The translations under genes were made by a program, and so were the position numbers. Shown one piece after another: positions 1-7,291 of a stretch of 10,855 nucleotides of DNA (the first letter of the stretch is position 1; every line of letters starts with the position of its first letter). The notes under the pieces are model-generated. The model saw nothing but the letters and a program-made list of their open reading frames with translations. It was not told where the DNA came from and searched no databases. The stretch comes from Actinomycetes bacterium (GTDB lineage Bacteria; Actinomycetota; Humimicrobiia; JAHJRV01), in contig DAOWJR010000066.1 in assembly GCA_030640275.1 (NCBI GenBank), positions 1 through 10,855 on the forward strand, written 5' to 3'.

Positions 1-707
1 GGTAAGTAATATATTTTCCACCCTTTTTTCCAACATCTATAACACCAATCTGTGTCTTCGTTATACATAAACATCTCCCCATCTAAAAATCCAACCTCAT
101 CTAATGTTTCTATTTTTATCATTAAAGCAGACCCCGATGCCCAGTCAATCTCTTTTAGACTATTATGCTCCCACCAGCTCATAAAATATTGACCAAAAAA
201 ACTGCTTTTAGGAAAAAGTTTGAATAAATAACTACTTTCAAGAAATTGTGTAGTTATATTAGGAAAAGTCCTGCAGGAAAGTTGTAATGAATTATCGGGA
301 TATAAAATTTTTGGTGCAACAGCTCCAGCTTCTGGATTTGACCTTAGAAAATCAACCAATTTTTCAATACTATTTTTTTTAATAATAGCATCTGGATTTA
401 AAAGTAGTATATAATCCCCATTACATAGTTCTAAAGCTTTATTTACTGCACAAGCAAAACCTACATTTTCTTTGTTCTCAATCAAATTTACCTGCTCAAA
501 CTTCTCTTTTACCATATCCACACTTTCATCACCAGAATTGTTATCCACAACCCAGATATCTAACAACAGTTTAGTTTCACAGGTCAATGACTTAAGACAT
601 TTCTCAAGCAAATTAACAACATTATAACTAACTATTATTACAGATATTTTTTCATCTCTTTTTATCTTTGGATATTTAGGTATCTCTTTTTTTGAAACTA
701 TAACCAT
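1..707 (-). CDS. Family 2 glycosyltransferase, WbbL-like (C-terminus outside window)
   Basis: Probable inverting GT-A glycosyltransferase that adds a sugar, perhaps rhamnose, to a growing cell-surface glycan on the cytoplasmic side of the membrane. The frame opens at ATG 707-705 and stays open for 235 codons to the window edge. Visible motifs are ISVIIVSYN (residues 21-29), the nucleotide-binding DNNSGDES (55-62), the DxD-region LLNPDA (102-107), the acceptor-side WASGSA (189-194), and MYNEDTDWC (214-222), where E217/D218 match the usual catalytic ED pair. Related proteins are usually about 290-330 residues, so roughly 60-90 residues are missing. No strong ribosome-binding site precedes the ATG. 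It is last in the leftward series visible here, 107 bp after the previous stop codon, in a gap that holds a structured repeat. Family is firm; the sugar is unknown. Confidence 0.9.
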   Translation of the reverse strand, partial: MVIVSKKEIPKYPKIKRDEKISVIIVSYNVVNLLEKCLKSLTCETKLLLDIWVVDNNSGDESVDMVKEKFEQVNLIENKENVGFACAVNKALELCNGDYILLLNPDAIIKKNSIEKLVDFLRSNPEAGAVAPKILYPDNSLQLSCRTFPNITTQFLESSYLFKLFPKSSFFGQYFMSWWEHNSLKEIDWASGSALMIKIETLDEVGFLDGEMFMYNEDTDWCYRCWKKGWKIYYL

Positions 708-757
708 TTTTATTTATTTAGTTAAAATTTAATATTTTGTTGAACTATTTCATTTCA

Positions 758-814
758 AAAGCTTTGTGGCATGGTTTCGAAGACATTTAGTCGAGAAACT
801 TTGCTTAAAGCTTT
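758..814. repeat. Structured hairpin repeat, copy 1
   Basis: Two-tier imperfect palindrome. The outer arms AAAGCTTT (758-765 and 807-814) pair fully. The inner arms GCATGGTTTC (769-778) and GAAACTTTGC (795-804) pair over 10 positions with one T-T mismatch and one G-T wobble. A small GAC/GTC stem (782-784/790-792) closes an ATTTA loop, separated from the inner stem by a purine-rich GAA/GA internal loop. It abuts the stop codon (817-815) of the minus-strand glycosyltransferase. No T-tract follows on the minus strand, so it is not a standard intrinsic terminator for these genes. The core matches the copy at 2271-2307 in all but three positions (one of them an indel). It could be a REP-like mobile repeat or a structured RNA in the 3' untranslated region; the family is not recognised. 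Confidence 0.8.
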
Positions 815-2200
815 CTACTTTTCTTTTTTATATTTCTCCCCTTTTTCCATCCACTTGTAAATTTCCTTAAAATCAACCTTTTTTGTTTTTTGTATCTTAA
901 ATCTTTTTGCTAATTGACCTGGTAATTTCAATAAAAGACTAACAGCGACCTTTAATCTTATTTTAAGCATATTTTCAATTTTTCCTTTTAATAGTAGATT
1001 TTTAAAGAAATGCCCTATTAAATATAGAATTGATAAATAATATTTGAACCAATATTTTATAACCATTTTGAAGGGGGCATTTTTTAATAAGGTTAATAAT
1101 CTATTTCTTAAAACATAAAATGTAAAAAGTGGTGACCATTCCTTGCTAGAACCACTGTGATAATGTCTAACAACTGACTTTGGATTATATAAAATCTTCC
1201 AATTTAAATACCTTGCTCTCCAGCAAAGGTCCAAATCCTCATAATACATAAAAAAATCCTCATCAAATAGCCCAACTTCATTTAACATCTCGCGCTTAAA
1301 TAATGCACTCACACCGCTCGTGCCAAAAACCTCTTGCACCTCATCAAATTGACTTTCATCAAAGCTCTCAAAGCCTCTATCACCACCATATCCTTGCTTG
1401 TCTATAAATATACCAGTACTATTTATTAAATTTTTTACCTGATACGATTGTTCTTTTGAAATGGAAAATACTGTTTTTATCTCCTTTAATCCAATATCAC
1501 CTTTATATATTAACTCATCCTCCAAAGTTATATTCAGAGAATTATCGGGTAAGAAAGACTGTAGAAATAAACTAACTTTTATTTTTTTCCCCACATCTTT
1601 GATTGGAATTGCCAGAACCGAACCATCTCTACTCCAGCAAAAATTACCCGACTTTGTTTTTTCTGGAAGATAAAATCCTTTAATAAATTTAACATCCTCC
1701 GTAACATCTATCCTATTTATAAGAACTTTATTTACCCTTATACCTAACTTTCTTGTATCCCTTCCTTTTACCATTTCTTTTGACACAACAGCTTTGCAAT
1801 CTAATTTAATAGGTAAATAGAAATAATGGAAATAAACTTTAGAGGTGGTCGCTCCCATTCCTGGAAATTTATCTGCACTTAAAACAAGTTCCTTTAGCCA
1901 ATCTCTATCGACCTGAGCATCATTATTAATTAGAGCTATATACTCCCCTTTTGACTTTCTAATCCCTAAATTGTTTCCACCTGCAAAACCAAGATTTCGT
2001 GAGGATTCCATAAGTATTACTTCAGGATAATTTCTTCTAATAAAATCAACTGAACCATCAGTAGAGGCATTATCAACCATAATAACTTCATATCCTTGTT
2101 TAGGATAATCTATTGAAAATATCGATGCAAAACATTCATCTAAAAAATGTTTACCATTGAAATTTACAGTTATTATGGATACAAAAGGCCAAAATTCCAT
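815..2200 (-). CDS. Family 2 glycosyltransferase with inserted beta-rich domain
   Basis: Probable glycan-building GT2 enzyme of 461 residues, starting at ATG 2200-2198. The N-terminal GT-A half has VSIITVNFN (7-15), DNASTDGS (43-50), SSRNLGFAGGNN (66-77) and NNDAQVD (92-98). The second half of the fold resumes at VFGTSGVSALFKREML (291-306), with FFMYYEDLDLCWR (316-328, catalytic ED at 321-322) and VRHYHSGSS (344-352). Between them, residues about 122-285 form an insert of some 160 residues with alternating hydrophobic strands and no helical look, perhaps a beta-sandwich or carbohydrate-binding module; it ends in YGGDRGFESFDESQFDE (271-287). Most GT2 enzymes of this type have only about 30-60 residues there. 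Residues 375-430 are basic and hydrophobic and may attach to the membrane. The upstream site (AGAAAG) is weak. Sugar and acceptor are unknown. Confidence 0.9.
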   Translation of the reverse strand: MEFWPFVSIITVNFNGKHFLDECFASIFSIDYPKQGYEVIMVDNASTDGSVDFIRRNYPEVILMESSRNLGFAGGNNLGIRKSKGEYIALINNDAQVDRDWLKELVLSADKFPGMGATTSKVYFHYFYLPIKLDCKAVVSKEMVKGRDTRKLGIRVNKVLINRIDVTEDVKFIKGFYLPEKTKSGNFCWSRDGSVLAIPIKDVGKKIKVSLFLQSFLPDNSLNITLEDELIYKGDIGLKEIKTVFSISKEQSYQVKNLINSTGIFIDKQGYGGDRGFESFDESQFDEVQEVFGTSGVSALFKREMLNEVGLFDEDFFMYYEDLDLCWRARYLNWKILYNPKSVVRHYHSGSSKEWSPLFTFYVLRNRLLTLLKNAPFKMVIKYWFKYYLSILYLIGHFFKNLLLKGKIENMLKIRLKVAVSLLLKLPGQLAKRFKIQKTKKVDFKEIYKWMEKGEKYKKEK

Positions 2201-2261
2201 TAATCTTTCTACTTATCAAATACTTAATTTTCATTAATACTTAAATTAATTAATTTCTTAT

Positions 2262-2315
2262 AGATTTGTAGCATGGTTTCGAAGACATTTTAGTCAAGAA
2301 ACTATGCCCAAATCT
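2262..2315. repeat. Structured hairpin repeat, copy 2
   Basis: Second copy of the element at 758-814. Outer arms AGATTTG (2262-2268) and CAAATCT (2309-2315) pair over 7 bp. Inner arms GCATGGTTTC (2271-2280) and GAAACTATGC (2298-2307) pair over all 10 positions with one G-T wobble. GAC/GTC (2284-2286/2293-2295) closes an ATTTTA loop. Against copy 1, the outer-stem pair C762-G810 becomes A2264-T2313, and the possible wobble G766-T806 becomes G2268-C2309; both changes keep pairing. The element begins 22 bp after the stop codon (2340-2338) of the upstream minus-strand gene. No T-tract follows on the minus strand. The rest of the 2201-2337 gap is AT-rich with no other clear signal. Confidence 0.8.
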
Positions 2316-2337
2316 TCCAATTATTTTTAAGTAGTAG

Positions 2338-4677
2338 TTATTTTTTTGCAAATATTACTATCTGCTTTGATATTCTCATATCAAAATTTTCTAAAAGACT
2401 TAATTCAGAAGAGATGTCTTCTATTCTCTGCCTTAAGTTGTTCACTTCATGATCAGTTAATTTTTTAGTATCAATGAGCCCAAAGCTCCTTTTTATCATT
2501 CTTACTTCTTCTAAAATTCTGTTTAGTTTGTTACTTAATAATTCTTCCAGGTCACTGTTAATAGCCAGGAGACCATTTCTTAACAATGAATTTATCTGAT
2601 TGGTTTCCCTGTTTAATTGTAAGTGAACATTATGATTTATAGACTGCATTGTTTTGTTATAACTTCTTCTAATATTTTCAAAATATAAACTTGCAACAAA
2701 ATCAAAGTACTTTCTTATTCCTCTTCGCTTCTTTACTTTAGGTTCCTTTTCTATTAATTCTCCTTTAACCTCATTAATCTCTTTATAGGATAACTCTTCT
2801 ATTAAATCATCTCCTAAAATATCAAATCTACTAATAAGTTTTATATCTCTAAAATCTTTTCTATCAAGCTTTATTATCCTTGGTTCACCTAATATTTCCT
2901 CAATTTTTGTTATATAATCTTTCAGACTCTCTTCTAATGCTCTACTGAATATTGCTGAATATTTAAGAACGGTTTTATCTAAAATCTTAAACCCTATATT
3001 TTTTAAAAGAAGCTCAATAGTGAATATATATTTCTCCAAAAGAGTATCAATTGATTCTTGTTCAGTAACAAATCTACCGAAATAAGGTAAACCTGGCAAT
3101 ATAATTCCTAATAATCCATCCTTCTTTAGTAGTATTAATATCCGAGAGATAATACTATAAAGATCCTGATAGGAAATGGGTTTAAATGAACTTCTTACAA
3201 TAGCAGCCTCGTATCTTTTACTCTTTTTTAATTCATCTTCTAAATTACGAAAATCTATTTCTGCTCTTAAATAATCATCTTTCTTTTCGATGTCTTTTAA
3301 AAATTCAATTAGGACAAAATTTATATCCTTTTCCTTACCAAGCTTTTCAAATAGAAAATCTTTCCTATTTGAATATAGAAGTATCTTATTATAATTTTTA
3401 AATTCATTATTACATATTTCTATTAACTCATCTTCAGCTTTGTTTTTTAAAATATGAATGTATTTTTTATCAGAAGCATAATAAGGTTCTTTGAAATATC
3501 CCTTTAATGGTTTAACTACATTTGGCCATATGTAATTATTAGCTTGATTAGCTACATTATTTTTATAGATTGTATAAATTGAGGTATTGTCTATCATTTC
3601 TGATATAGCTCTCGCCCATCCCAGATAATCTTTATAATCAACAACTTTTCCCATACTATATCTTTCAACTAAATTGTGAGACCAATCCCCCTTTGTTGTA
3701 ATAATTGGCAAACCAGCCCAGATGTAATCCAGTATTCTTGTTCTAAATGAAAATCTTGTTTCAATATGAGAAGGATGAGCACTTATTCCGATATCAGTTT
3801 CAAGTAAAAAATTCTGCCTATCTTTATAATCAACCCACTTATTAAAAAATATATTCTTATTATAAAGTCCCATTTTTTTACTTAAATCTATTGCTTCAGA
3901 TACCTTTTTCATTTGAGGAAGTCTCGGATCTGGATGTTCTACACCAAGAAATATCAAATTTATATCTTCCCTCTTTCTACATATTTCTCCCATCGCCTTA
4001 ATGGGAGTTATTGGATCCAACCAGTTCCATATACCTCCTCCCCATAAAACGACTTTATCATTTGAACCTATATTCTCTATAACTCCTTTTATAACTTTCC
4101 TCGTATGTTTGGGTTTTTCTGCTGGAATTCCAAATGGTACAACATCTATCAATTTCCTAAGAGTCTTATCCTGATCATAGGTCTTTGGATTTATTCTTCC
4201 AACAGAACTTAACATACCTAACCAGAGATCTCTTTGTCTTTCACTAGCACAAATGAACAGATCGCCAAGTTGTAATTGACTTTTAATTGTAGAAAGATCA
4301 TTACTTGCGATTCTTAGTCTCTCACCCATATCATGATAACTAAACATCTCCAGGCTCTCAAATTGAAAAGGATTATACAAATCTACTACAACCTTTCCTT
4401 CAAAAAATTTCAGAAATGGAAAGAAATGTAATATATAACCTTGAATAATTATTATTTCAGCATCATTAGTAAATAGTTTTAGTGAATCTGGAGCTTTGTA
4501 ATCATATCTTTTTGTCTCAAAACCTGGTGTGGGTAGGTCACATTCATTTGGAACAGCCAGGGTTACCTCACCTAAATCAGATAAAGTTTTGGCAAATTCA
4601 TAGTATCTTATTCCTGGTCCAGCCATTTGGCTTCCAACAACATCGTAGCTTATTATTAAGATATTATTCTTTTTCAA
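2338..4677 (-). CDS. Family 4-like glycosyltransferase fused to methyltransferase-like and coiled-coil tail
   Basis: Large protein (779 residues) with three parts. Residues 1-400 form a GT-B glycosyltransferase: NILIISYD (4-11), AGPGIRYYEFAK (19-30), VVPFGIP (179-185), VVLWGGGIWNWLDP (209-222) and the donor-site segment ETRFSFRTRILDYIWAGLP (306-324). The usual GT4 E-x7-E is replaced here by E306-x10-D317. Residues 430-580 look like a degenerate Rossmann methyltransferase: KILLYS (431-436) where motif I should be, without a GxGxG loop; FVLIEF (454-459); LLKKDGLLGIILP (516-528); and NIGFKILDK (560-568). Residues 660-765 are heptad-like and probably coiled coil, and the final IVIFAKK resembles a methyltransferase last strand. 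The tail may scaffold other enzymes rather than methylate. The start is TTG 4677-4675, supported by AGGTGA seven nt upstream in the mRNA. Confidence 0.85.
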   Translation of the reverse strand: MKKNNILIISYDVVGSQMAGPGIRYYEFAKTLSDLGEVTLAVPNECDLPTPGFETKRYDYKAPDSLKLFTNDAEIIIIQGYILHFFPFLKFFEGKVVVDLYNPFQFESLEMFSYHDMGERLRIASNDLSTIKSQLQLGDLFICASERQRDLWLGMLSSVGRINPKTYDQDKTLRKLIDVVPFGIPAEKPKHTRKVIKGVIENIGSNDKVVLWGGGIWNWLDPITPIKAMGEICRKREDINLIFLGVEHPDPRLPQMKKVSEAIDLSKKMGLYNKNIFFNKWVDYKDRQNFLLETDIGISAHPSHIETRFSFRTRILDYIWAGLPIITTKGDWSHNLVERYSMGKVVDYKDYLGWARAISEMIDNTSIYTIYKNNVANQANNYIWPNVVKPLKGYFKEPYYASDKKYIHILKNKAEDELIEICNNEFKNYNKILLYSNRKDFLFEKLGKEKDINFVLIEFLKDIEKKDDYLRAEIDFRNLEDELKKSKRYEAAIVRSSFKPISYQDLYSIISRILILLKKDGLLGIILPGLPYFGRFVTEQESIDTLLEKYIFTIELLLKNIGFKILDKTVLKYSAIFSRALEESLKDYITKIEEILGEPRIIKLDRKDFRDIKLISRFDILGDDLIEELSYKEINEVKGELIEKEPKVKKRRGIRKYFDFVASLYFENIRRSYNKTMQSINHNVHLQLNRETNQINSLLRNGLLAINSDLEELLSNKLNRILEEVRMIKRSFGLIDTKKLTDHEVNNLRQRIEDISSELSLLENFDMRISKQIVIFAKK

Positions 4678-4683
4678 TTTTTT

Positions 4684-4689
4684 TCACCT
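4684..4689 (-). promoter_or_regulatory. Ribosome-binding site that decides a TTG start
   Basis: The minus strand reads AGGTGA, followed by an A-rich spacer and then TTG at 4677-4675. Spacing is right for a Shine-Dalgarno site. No in-frame ATG lies near the start, and the TTG places the first beta strand of the glycosyltransferase directly at the N-terminus. The 58-bp gap (4678-4735) shows nothing else recognisable. Confidence 0.7.
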
Positions 4690-4735
4690 AACCTATGTTG
4701 GCTTATTAAAAACAATTAAAAATTATTAAATAAAT

Positions 4736-5683
4736 TTATGAAATATATTTCTTTCTTCTATGTAAAGTTGAAAAAATATTTACTATATTAATAAGATATG
4801 CTTTTAAAAGAGGTATATTCTCTTTTGATATTCTCTTTCTCCTTATCCAATTTATTTCACTTGGTAAAAAAACATTGATAAATTTTCTAAAACTATAGTT
4901 TTTAAAAATAAACCTGATTCTATTTTTATGATAAAAATAATAAAAAGTTGAACTAAATAAGCCACTTGATGATGCTTGTTTATGAATGCATACTGATTTT
5001 GGTTCTAATATCAACTTATATCCCAAATTTTTAGCCATTATACAAAAATCTACTTCCTCAAAATATCCAGGGAAATATGCTTCATCAAATCCATTTAATC
5101 TCTTATGAAGACTTTTTCTAAATGCTATCGATGCTCCTGTAAGATAATCTACATCATTTTTACCAAATTTACTCTTTAATTTTTCTTTTATTTTTTGTTT
5201 TATCCCTTTATTATCTTCTAATGAAACCTCTTCTAAGTTTAATTCAATATGTTCAGTTATACCATTTTCTTTAATTACTGCTCCAGCATGCTGAATAAAT
5301 GATTGATTACTATCTAATATAATACTTCCTACTATTCCGATCTCTTTTACTTTAAAAGCTTTAATTAGACTTAATAGCCATTTCTCTCTAACAACAACAT
5401 CTGGATTTAAAATAACAATTATATCCCCATTTGATAAACTAACCCCTAAATTTACTGCTCCAGCAAAACCCAAATTTTTAGAGGATTCATAAATTTTTAT
5501 ATTTGGAAAATCATTTTTAATTAATGATACAGAATTATCAATAGAGGCGTTATCTACAACAATAATTTCATAAAAAGGATATTTCTGTTTTTTAATAGAG
5601 TTTATACAATCAAATATGTACTCTTCACTATTATAGCTAACAATAATTATTGATGCTTTTATGAAATTTGACTCTTCATTCAT
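4736..5683 (-). CDS. Family 2 glycosyltransferase
   Basis: GT-A glycosyltransferase of 315 residues, about the usual length for the WbbL-like GT2 group that extends surface glycans. Motifs: SIIIVSYN (11-18), DNASIDNS (44-51), SSKNLGFAGAVN (67-78), ILNPDV (91-96), LTGASIAFRK (181-190), YFEEVDFC (207-214, with E209/E210-V-D212 at the usual catalytic ED position) and CIHKQASSS (232-240). The 145-178 segment is charged and lysine-rich, probably a loop before the acceptor half. The basic C-terminus (281-313) may sit on the membrane. Its ATG (5683-5681) overlaps the TGA (5682-5680) of the preceding glycosyltransferase as ATGA, so the two are almost certainly cotranscribed and translationally coupled, suggesting successive sugar additions. 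Substrates are unknown. Confidence 0.92.
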   Translation of the reverse strand: MNEESNFIKASIIIVSYNSEEYIFDCINSIKKQKYPFYEIIVVDNASIDNSVSLIKNDFPNIKIYESSKNLGFAGAVNLGVSLSNGDIIVILNPDVVVREKWLLSLIKAFKVKEIGIVGSIILDSNQSFIQHAGAVIKENGITEHIELNLEEVSLEDNKGIKQKIKEKLKSKFGKNDVDYLTGASIAFRKSLHKRLNGFDEAYFPGYFEEVDFCIMAKNLGYKLILEPKSVCIHKQASSSGLFSSTFYYFYHKNRIRFIFKNYSFRKFINVFLPSEINWIRRKRISKENIPLLKAYLINIVNIFSTLHRRKKYIS

Positions 5684-7137
5684 ATTAAAAATATTCTTTT
5701 TTTAATAAATTTTAGGTAGTTATAAATCCTGTAAATAAGTTTCTTATGGAAAATTCCCTCAAGTTCAGATATTCTTTCATCTCTAACTTTAATCATCTCC
5801 TGTTGAGATTTAACAATCCTCTCTAAATTCTGAAAAGCCTCTTCTTTGCTTCTATCAAGTACCCTTTCCTTATCTCTATCAGGTGATGTTTTTGGATTTC
5901 TTACCCATTCTCTCAAAGGTTCTGTTGTTTTGTAATAAGTCAAGTTTTCAATTACATAATTTTTTGCTTTTTCAGCAACTTTCTTTGCTAAATTTGGATT
6001 TGATATTATTTCAATTATTTTGTTTTTTAATGAATTTGCATCCTCAGCTATGTAGGTAAATCCCAATCCTTCTTCTTCTAAAAGATGTGAAAGCTCACAA
6101 ACCTTTGAACTTAACACTAAAAGACCCGCTCTCATCCATTCTAAAATCCTATTTTTACTTCCTAAAAAAACTTCATATATTTTTTTATCTACATTAATTC
6201 CCAAATTGGCTTCAAAATAATAGTTCTTAACATCTTGAGTAGGAATCCATCCTTTCATTATAAATCTATCTTTAAAAGGTGAGCTTTCAATCATTTTTAA
6301 AAAGTGAGAATATGTCTTTTCATCAATTCCTTTAATCTCTCCCCCCGTTGAGACAAATCTTATTTTTAGGTTTTTACTCATTACTAATGTTAAAGCATTA
6401 AAAAGTGTATCAACATCAACCCATGTGTTGTAACCACCACTATAAAGAATCACGAAGTCATCTTCTTCTACATCAATTCCCCTTAGGACCTTTTTAGTGT
6501 GAGAAAAATCATCCTCGGGTGCCGCACATGGAATCAATCTTGTAAAGTTGTATTTAGAAGTATATCGATTTAATCTTCCTAAAATCCCCAATTCACCAAT
6601 TGTTGCACTTTCTTGTCGTTTTGAAACACATGAAAAAATATCAGCATTATTGACTATTCTCATCTCTTGATTTAAATAATGAAAAAGTACCTCATCATCA
6701 TCTATAGATGTAGCTCTAGCCTGTGCCTCTGCCATTACATGACCAAAGAGATCAGCCCAGAAAGGGGCATTGGATTTTATTTTAGTTGCAATAAATGAAG
6801 GGTAAAATGTGGCACCAACAATACAATCTGGAATGAAACTATCATGGATATTATTTAAAATCAATTCATCTTCAAATTCTTTTTTCTCAAGAGGAATGAG
6901 ATAAAAGGAATATTTTTCAAATTCCTGTTTGTATTTGTTTAAATCAATTGGATATGTGACCTTAACTTTATTATTATTTTCATAAGTGGATGGTATTTTG
7001 TATGCTACAATACAAACTTCATGTTTATCTTCCAGTAAAGATTTGGCAAATTGCCATGTTCTGATGCCTGTTCCATAAACTTTCCTCTCCTTTTCAAAAG
7101 GAAGAGGTGCCATACCTAATATAAGAACTTTACTCAT
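5680..7137 (-). CDS. Family 4-like glycosyltransferase with C-terminal coiled coil
   Basis: Retaining-type GT-B glycosyltransferase, 485 residues, first gene of the leftward series. The N-terminal Rossmann half begins KVLILGMAPLP (3-13) with YGTGIRTWQFAKSL (21-34). The C-terminal half has HTKKVLRGI (213-221), FVILYSGGYNTWVD (228-241), IRFVSTGG (259-266) and the donor-site stretch E322 to G338 including NRILEWMRAG (329-338). Spacing of E322 to E333 equals that of E306 to D317 in the 779-residue protein three genes along, and KVLRG/KVIKG and GGYNTW/GGIWNW also correspond, so the two are probably related members of one subfamily. Residues about 425-465 are charged and heptad-like, likely a coiled coil, followed by a basic tail. 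No good Shine-Dalgarno site lies close to ATG 7137-7135; AGGA sits about 20 nt upstream. Confidence 0.9.
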   Translation of the reverse strand: MSKVLILGMAPLPFEKERKVYGTGIRTWQFAKSLLEDKHEVCIVAYKIPSTYENNNKVKVTYPIDLNKYKQEFEKYSFYLIPLEKKEFEDELILNNIHDSFIPDCIVGATFYPSFIATKIKSNAPFWADLFGHVMAEAQARATSIDDDEVLFHYLNQEMRIVNNADIFSCVSKRQESATIGELGILGRLNRYTSKYNFTRLIPCAAPEDDFSHTKKVLRGIDVEEDDFVILYSGGYNTWVDVDTLFNALTLVMSKNLKIRFVSTGGEIKGIDEKTYSHFLKMIESSPFKDRFIMKGWIPTQDVKNYYFEANLGINVDKKIYEVFLGSKNRILEWMRAGLLVLSSKVCELSHLLEEEGLGFTYIAEDANSLKNKIIEIISNPNLAKKVAEKAKNYVIENLTYYKTTEPLREWVRNPKTSPDRDKERVLDRSKEEAFQNLERIVKSQQEMIKVRDERISELEGIFHKKLIYRIYNYLKFIKKRIFLI

Positions 7138-7193
7138 TTTTATTATAAAATCAAATCCTGATAACTCTTAATATTTTGTTTAATTTATGCTTA

Positions 7194-7199
7194 ATTATA
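7194..7199 (-). promoter_or_regulatory. Candidate -10 box for the leftward glycosyltransferase genes
   Basis: The minus strand reads TATAAT in the context GTGTATAATTAAGC, about 55-60 bp before the ATG at 7137. No convincing -35 hexamer lies at 16-18 bp. In such AT-rich DNA a chance match is possible; the position and the mirrored word in the opposite promoter are the support. Confidence 0.35.
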
Positions 7200-7253
7200 C
7201 ACATAATTAAATATAAATAAAAAGTTCCTCTTATAAAAAAATCCCATATTGAT

Positions 7254-7265
7254 GTATAATTATAC
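7254..7265 (+). promoter_or_regulatory. Candidate -10 box in a perfect palindrome, rightward genes
   Basis: TATAAT at 7255-7260 lies within the 12-bp perfect palindrome GTATAATTATAC. A start site near 7267 would give a leader of about 25 nt with GGAG before the epimerase ATG. The -35 region (TTATAA near 7231-7236) is poor. The word GTATAATTA recurs inverted at 7192-7200, within the candidate promoter of the opposite strand. The remainder of the 7138-7291 intergenic region is AT-rich without another clear element. Confidence 0.4.
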
Positions 7266-7279
7266 AAATTTAAAAAAAA

Positions 7280-7283
7280 GGAG
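7280..7283 (+). promoter_or_regulatory. Ribosome-binding site of the epimerase gene
   Basis: GGAG follows an A-tract and stands eight bases before ATG 7292, a good Shine-Dalgarno spacing. It fixes the start so that the protein begins directly with the NAD-binding strand MRFLITGG. Confidence 0.75.
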
Positions 7284-7291
7284 ACTTATCT

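Noticed and set aside
758..814. Hairpin as an intrinsic terminator of the leftward operon
   Set aside because: The minus strand after the hairpin has no U-tract, and neither does copy 2. T-rich bases on the plus-strand side belong to the end of the glycosyltransferase gene.
1461..1673. 70-codon open frame on the plus strand
   Set aside because: It lies fully inside the 461-residue glycosyltransferase on the other strand, has no ribosome-binding site and no recognisable motif.
2219..2244. Direct repeat AATACTTAA (2219-2227 and 2236-2244) as an operator
   Set aside because: A nine-base AT-only-like word in very AT-rich intergenic DNA is easily met by chance, and no symmetry or promoter relation supports it.
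758..2315. The two GTTTC...GAAAC hairpins as CRISPR repeats
   Set aside because: The copies are about 1.5 kb apart with a full gene between them, with no regular spacers and no cas genes in the window.
4482..4691. 69-codon open frame on the plus strand
   Set aside because: It is antisense to the N-terminus of the 779-residue glycosyltransferase, with low-complexity composition and no family resemblance.
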